Assembly: GCA_036245805.1 (NCBI GenBank)
Contig: BTRK01000006.1
Coordinates: 35,344,901 to 35,408,900 of the forward strand
Source of the DNA: Pristionchus mayeri
Lineage: Eukaryota > Nematoda > Chromadorea > Rhabditida > Neodiplogasteridae
Length of the DNA stretch: 64,000 nt
Direction: 5' to 3'
Of this stretch, positions 59,767-64,000 are shown piece after piece; position 1 is the stretch's first letter; each line of letters opens with the position of its first letter. The notes under the pieces are model-generated. The model had not been told where the DNA came from, made no database searches, and worked only from the letters and a program-made list of their open reading frames with translations. The position numbers and the translations under genes are program-made.

Positions 59767-61149
59767 GATGATACTAAAAATAACTTGATGTGATTCACGA
59801 TCAAGACAAGTAAGATAGGGAAGGCTGAGCTGATTCCCTGCAGGGAACTAGCAGGGGGCGTGATGGGTTATCATCACTCTCCATCTCACTCCAAGGTCTT
59901 GTTTTCGCACCGGAACAACTATCTCGCCTACCCGTTTCTCGTTATGCCTTGCTCTATCTTATCGGCGATAGAACATTTCGATCCATTCAAAACATCTCGC
60001 AGTATGTCGGGAATGCCTCTACGCAATGGTACGAGTGACTTTCATTGATTTCATCTTTCGGTTCCATCTGAGATCGTTCCGCTGATTCTGGCGAAGCAAA
60101 GGTGTTCGAATGAGATGGTTAACAGAGAGAGCGATCTCCATGTTCTGTTCACTCCCTAGTCGATAGACTGACGATAGACTGTGTTGAATGACTGAGATAA
60201 ATCTACGCTCGACTTGACTACTGCTCACTTCACTACAATCAAGATAGGAATCGGAAAAGATCGAGTGACAGGTCATGGTCGATAACATGTTTTCCTGAGA
60301 TTTACCTTGTGAAATGTGATAGAAACAACATTTCTTGATCGACATGCTATCATAAATATGTCGCTTTATATGATAAGGTCAAGATACAGTAATCACACAG
60401 GTATAAATTAAACCTACCGGAGAAAATGGACGCCCTTCATGGCCAGTTCCCTTGCGCCGTCTGATGCATCTTGTTGCCCCTTTTCGACTCACAGTTCAAA
60501 ATATATTATCGAGTATTCCTCTGCAAATAGCAACCCACTCTATTTTGTTCAAGTGATTAATGTGTCATCGAGAGATGTTTATCAGTGAAATTGTGCACTA
60601 CTATATCTTCTTCTTGCACACAATGAATCACAATGATGTGGATAGATAGAATAGGAAGAATCGGCATTTGATTGTGTGATCCCAGAGAGGAAAAGATGGT
60701 GAGATCATACGAAAGGACGAGAGGGACAGAGTGGGAAAGTAAACAACGGCGGAATAAGGGAAGTGAATGCAAAACATCGGACTATGAATACTGAATATAC
60801 ATATTGAATACATATTGCATGCAAATATAAATATTAGCGATTTTTTCGTTTCCTTTTTTTGCTAATCTACAGTCCTGATGTGTATCACCGTGAATATGCG
60901 TCACCGCGAGTAACTTGGGGTGACGTATATTCACGGTGGGACTCAACAGGTCTGTCATCTATCAACAAGCATACTAATTAAAGAGTTCATGAAAATGAAT
61001 ATTCAGCGGGTTCTAGGCCTCACTAGACCAAGACCATGAAACAAGCTGGAAATGCGAAAACAAATTTGTTCTAATGCGGAAAGTCTACACTGTGGATATA
61101 TGGGGGGCTGACATTTGCAAAACAAACTCGACGCCGTTCGCTGGGGAGT
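59767..61149. other. 5' region of ACSL and spacer
   Basis: Contains the likely first untranslated ACSL exon (minus strand, about 60480-60418, with donor CCG/GTAGGT) and its intron (60417-59774). The rest, apart from the hairpin listed separately, is unassigned. Confidence 0.4.
60886..60938. repeat. Short hairpin, 19-bp arms
   Basis: CACCGTGAATATGCGTCAC and its complement with one change, separated by 15 bases. It could be an operator-like site, a small MITE or a structured transcript. Confidence 0.7.
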
Positions 61150-61428
61150 TGGACTAGCCACTTGGGGGTAGTATCATTGTAACTAACTATAGTATGCGCT
61201 CCTCTACCACACCCTGATCAGATCCTTTGATTAGGCGATCTTGAGTTTCATTCCAAATCATCGTATCCAAATCATCGTTCATGATTTAGAGATTTCCATG
61301 AACCCCTGCACATATAAACTCATAATCACCTAGTAAACGGATCTAACCAGGGTGTGGTAGAGGAACGCATACTGGCTACCATGATACAAGTGACTAGTGA
61401 CCCCAAGTGACTAGACCCCCAAGTGACT
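61150..61428. repeat. Foldback element, about 280 bp
   Basis: Inverted arms contain GACTAGCCACTTGGGGGTAG and TATGCGCTCCTCTACCACAC with their complements on the right. No coding sequence. Confidence 0.8.
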
Positions 61429-61526
61429 GTGAAAATGTTCCTATATTTGCCAGTAATACAGTGAACGTTGATGTATAGAATGCACAAAAAATCAAAAAGG
61501 GGACCAGAAATGTAATACATAGATCA

Positions 61527-61748
61527 CTAACGATAATTGAAGAGATCAGACCTTCTGACGTCGACCATCTGTATCTCCAGTTCACTTTCTTCTTCAGATT
61601 TCTCACACTCCGTTTTATTGCCTCTTCTCCGAGCTCTTCCCTTAGGAGGCAGCGTAGCTACCGGAGAGACACTGTGAGACGGAGATCACAATTAATGTTT
61701 AATTTAGATTATGCATTGCATTTGTTACCTTGCAAAGTATGCATTCAT
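61527..61748 (-). CDS. Possible small charged protein, 54 residues
   Basis: Two minus-strand exons (61748-61729 and 61671 downward) join in phase through TTGCAAG/GTAACA and a CACAG acceptor. The frame starts MNAYFASVSPVATLPPKGRA, has a basic run (RARRRGNK) then an acidic run (SEEESELEI), and stops at 61527-61529. No domain is recognised. Composition and splice signals support it; size and the adjoining foldback argue against. An alternative donor at 61552 would extend it. Confidence 0.33.
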
Positions 61749-62047
61749 AGTGCTTTCGACAATTGTCTTGGTAATTTCAAGATCCAGATCAGCATTTTCG
61801 AAATAAAGTTGTAGAAAACCACGATGCACAACTGACTCGTGGCGAGGAATTCTGCATGGCGAAACCGTTTCCCTATTTGATATTTTTTGGGTGTTTCAGA
61901 AGTATTGGAATTTATCATACAAGGGACCATACTGTACCATATGCTCCATACAAATCGGTTCAAGTTAAAAAAATAAAGATATGGATAGTATGGACAAATA
62001 AGTGACAACATGAAGTAAAGCTAAAACAACTTTTGTAACATTCACAA

Positions 62048-63042
62048 TTAATCATTTTCTCTTGCCATCGCCATTTGGAGGTAATCCTCCTGTTCGGCTT
62101 CAACATCGTAATTTCCGTCCTCATCGATGTAAGGATAGGATCGTGAGGCGTTGAATCGAGGGAAGGGTCCCCTTCGAGAAATGACAACCACATTGATGTG
62201 TTCGCCGTTCCTTCCAGCCAACATCTACAATTGTAGGCCTGGGGACATTTTTTGGCCGCTTGAGAGAGAAAGTGCTCATCAATTTCCCATTAATCATAGA
62301 GTCCACAATGAAAGGGAACTCACTCCAACCTCGAACCCCTCGTCGCTCTCGGTGCGCGATGGAGATGGTAGTCGAATCTGACAAAGAAATGTTGATTAAT
62401 CTGAACTGAAATTGTAATATTGCCGTACCTTTGCGTCATCTTTGATGAGGCGCATCTCGATTGGTTTCTGTCTGCAGAGTGGGCAAGTGTACAACTCCTC
62501 CCTCTTCGACTTCAGCCAATTTTCGATGCACTGCTGGTGGAAACGATGCTGATAATTCAACAGACGAACCTACAAAACGATAAAATTATATTCAGAAAGA
62601 TCAGGCTACATATTACGACGGAAAATGCTCCATCTGCACAAACAATATCAGATTTGTTGTATGCTGATCAGTTTTAAAAAGTAAGTACTCACTGCTCCAT
62701 CCGCAAGTTCGTCGTGGCAGATGGCAGTCACTCTTCTCCTCACTCTCTTCTCGAGGTTCCCCTCCGCCCTCAGTTGTATCTCCGTCCTTCAATTGATATT
62801 GCCGATGATTAAACGTTATGTGTTGAAAGCAAAGCAGGCTATCAAAGAGTGGCATTGCACTAGTGATCAAATAAATGCCATACGCTTGAATTCGTCCGCT
62901 TCCGCTTTCCTTCTGGACTGGCTGATCGACTGTTGGTGGCTGCTTTCTCCCGTTCCGTCTCCTCCTCACCCTCATTCTTCCTCTCCTCCTGTGATCGTGG
63001 AAGATGCCTCTTAGCTCTGTTCGATGCTTCCGAGGAAGACAT
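62048..63042 (-). CDS. RING-like protein with altered zinc ligands
   Basis: Five exons (63042-62884, 62779-62693, 62569-62429, 62377-62324, 62224-62048) give 205 residues, in phase. A charged N-terminus with KRKR (near residue 46) precedes a RING-H2-like domain: TAICHDELADGAVRLL, then NYQHRFHQQCIENWL and CPLCRQKP. Ligands C74, H90, H93, C96, C111 and C114 are present, but the first cysteine is T71 and the third is Y88. E2 binding by such a domain may be weakened or the fold may hold one zinc only. The C-terminus is acidic (DEDGNYDVEAEQEDYLQ). The exon-2 acceptor (GACGGAG/ATA) was chosen because it alone keeps the RING frame; the stronger AAG acceptor 7 bp upstream would shift the frame. Confidence 0.72.
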
Positions 63043-63605
63043 CGGCCTGGAAAGGCTCTATGAATGAAAGGAATGGGAGCGATACCTAGACTTTCGTAAA
63101 ACTTCTGTTTAGACGATCCAGTTAAAAGGAAATGTAAAAAGGATACCAATAAGATATGAGAAAAAAAGAGAGGGTGTTTGAGAGTGCAGGATTAGCCAAG
63201 TAAGGGCCAAACGTATTTAAAAGGGAATACAATGTTTTGGGCGTCTTGGCATTCAACTAATAGGGATTTGAGATAGTTGAATAGAATAGTATTTTACACC
63301 GAAAGATACAGTTGAATCTAGTTCCTTAAATAAATTGGAGAAGTGCTGTAATTTAAATTGAATAATTGAGGCAACTTCAGTCAGACTTTCTCTGTTTAGC
63401 TAATTCTGCGCCGCCTCCAGCATTTGCAAAAACTAATTAATAAAATACAATTCAATATTTACAATTCAATACATCATAATTGCTATTCGGCTTGTTTAAT
63501 CTGTCAGAAATGTGCGAGAAAAGTTGCGTAAAAAGTTGCGTAAAAAGTTCGCGAACTTCTGATTCTCTCCTGTTCGTGTACTCTCTCTCTTTCTCTAACC
63601 AGGTC
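63043..63605. other. Spacer upstream of the RING-like gene
   Basis: 5' flank with AT-rich sequence and short TTGCGTAAAAAG repeats near 63523-63548. No gene is supported. Confidence 0.4.
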
Positions 63606-63970
63606 GTTGAAAAGTTCACGAACTTTTCGACGAACAATGTTCGAAAATCATACTTTTCTTTTGTTTTACTTATTTTTATAAACTATTTTTGCTTTTAACT
63701 TATGACTTCTTATAATGACAACCTTCCCTTAGCTGGAATAGCTTCAGAATACAGCGTAGTGAAAGTAAACAGGGTTGGAGTATTTTTTTCGAAAATGGGT
63801 CACCACTTTCCCCACCCTGTAATGTCAAGCTATTCCATCAGAGGGAAGGTTGTTCTTATAAGCAGTCATAAGTTGAAAGCAAAAATAATTGATAAAAATA
63901 AGTAAAACAAAAGAAAAGTACGAATTTCGAACATAGTTCGTCGAAAAGTTCGTGAACTTTTCAAGGAGCT
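63606..63970. repeat. Foldback element at the window end
   Basis: Arms of about 150 bp with GAAAAGTTC(A/G)(C/T)GAACTTTTC-type self-complementary ends and ATTCTGAAGCTATTCC-type inner sequence. It may continue beyond the window, since 63977-64000 matches a fragment near 23880. Confidence 0.75.
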
Positions 63971-64000
63971 GCGTGAAAAGTTAGAGAAAGGCGAGAGAGC

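Noticed and set aside
1..64000. CRISPR arrays, bacterial operons, rRNA genes
   Set aside because: None of their patterns is present; gene structure is plainly eukaryotic.

Overview
The window looks like nuclear DNA of an invertebrate animal, most likely a nematode. Genes are split by many short GT-AG introns (often 40-150 bp), there is no operon-like bacterial layout, and the first large gene is a Patched-related (PTR) protein, a family strongly expanded in nematodes. A fragment resembling the end of a nematode 7TM chemoreceptor fits the same reading. I rebuilt most genes exon by exon, requiring splice phases and lengths to agree.

Layout: a PTR gene on the + strand (3141-8803); a poor region with a chemoreceptor-like fragment, a dead mariner and a 2-kb palindrome (9.4-14.2 kb); an ELO fatty-acid elongase (-, 14692-17370); a DGAT2-family acyltransferase (-, 19488-23716); a delta-9 acyl-CoA desaturase (+, 26513-32329); two tandem fatty acyl-CoA reductases (-, 32857-37079 and 37434-40600); a small RING-H2 protein (-, 42072-44332); a large RING protein with a PHRF1-like tail (-, 47680-52968); a long-chain acyl-CoA synthetase (-, 53863-59766); and another RING-type protein (-, 62048-63042).

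The striking point is that six lipid enzymes lie within 45 kb. Together they could activate fatty acids (ACSL), elongate them (ELO), desaturate them (SCD/FAT type), reduce them to fatty alcohols (two FARs) and esterify them (DGAT2/wax-synthase family). That is a complete route to wax esters or other neutral lipids, and a PTR protein of the kind linked to cuticle lipid handling sits on the flank. Whether the genes are co-regulated cannot be told from sequence alone.

The second theme is a dense load of mobile DNA in introns and spacers: an apparently intact mariner inserted next to a desaturase splice donor, a deletion derivative and a relic of related elements, a Tc1/mariner-type element with perfect 27-bp terminal repeats, a SINE with target duplications, a MITE carrying a tRNA-like block, and at least eight long foldback (palindromic) elements, one nested inside another.
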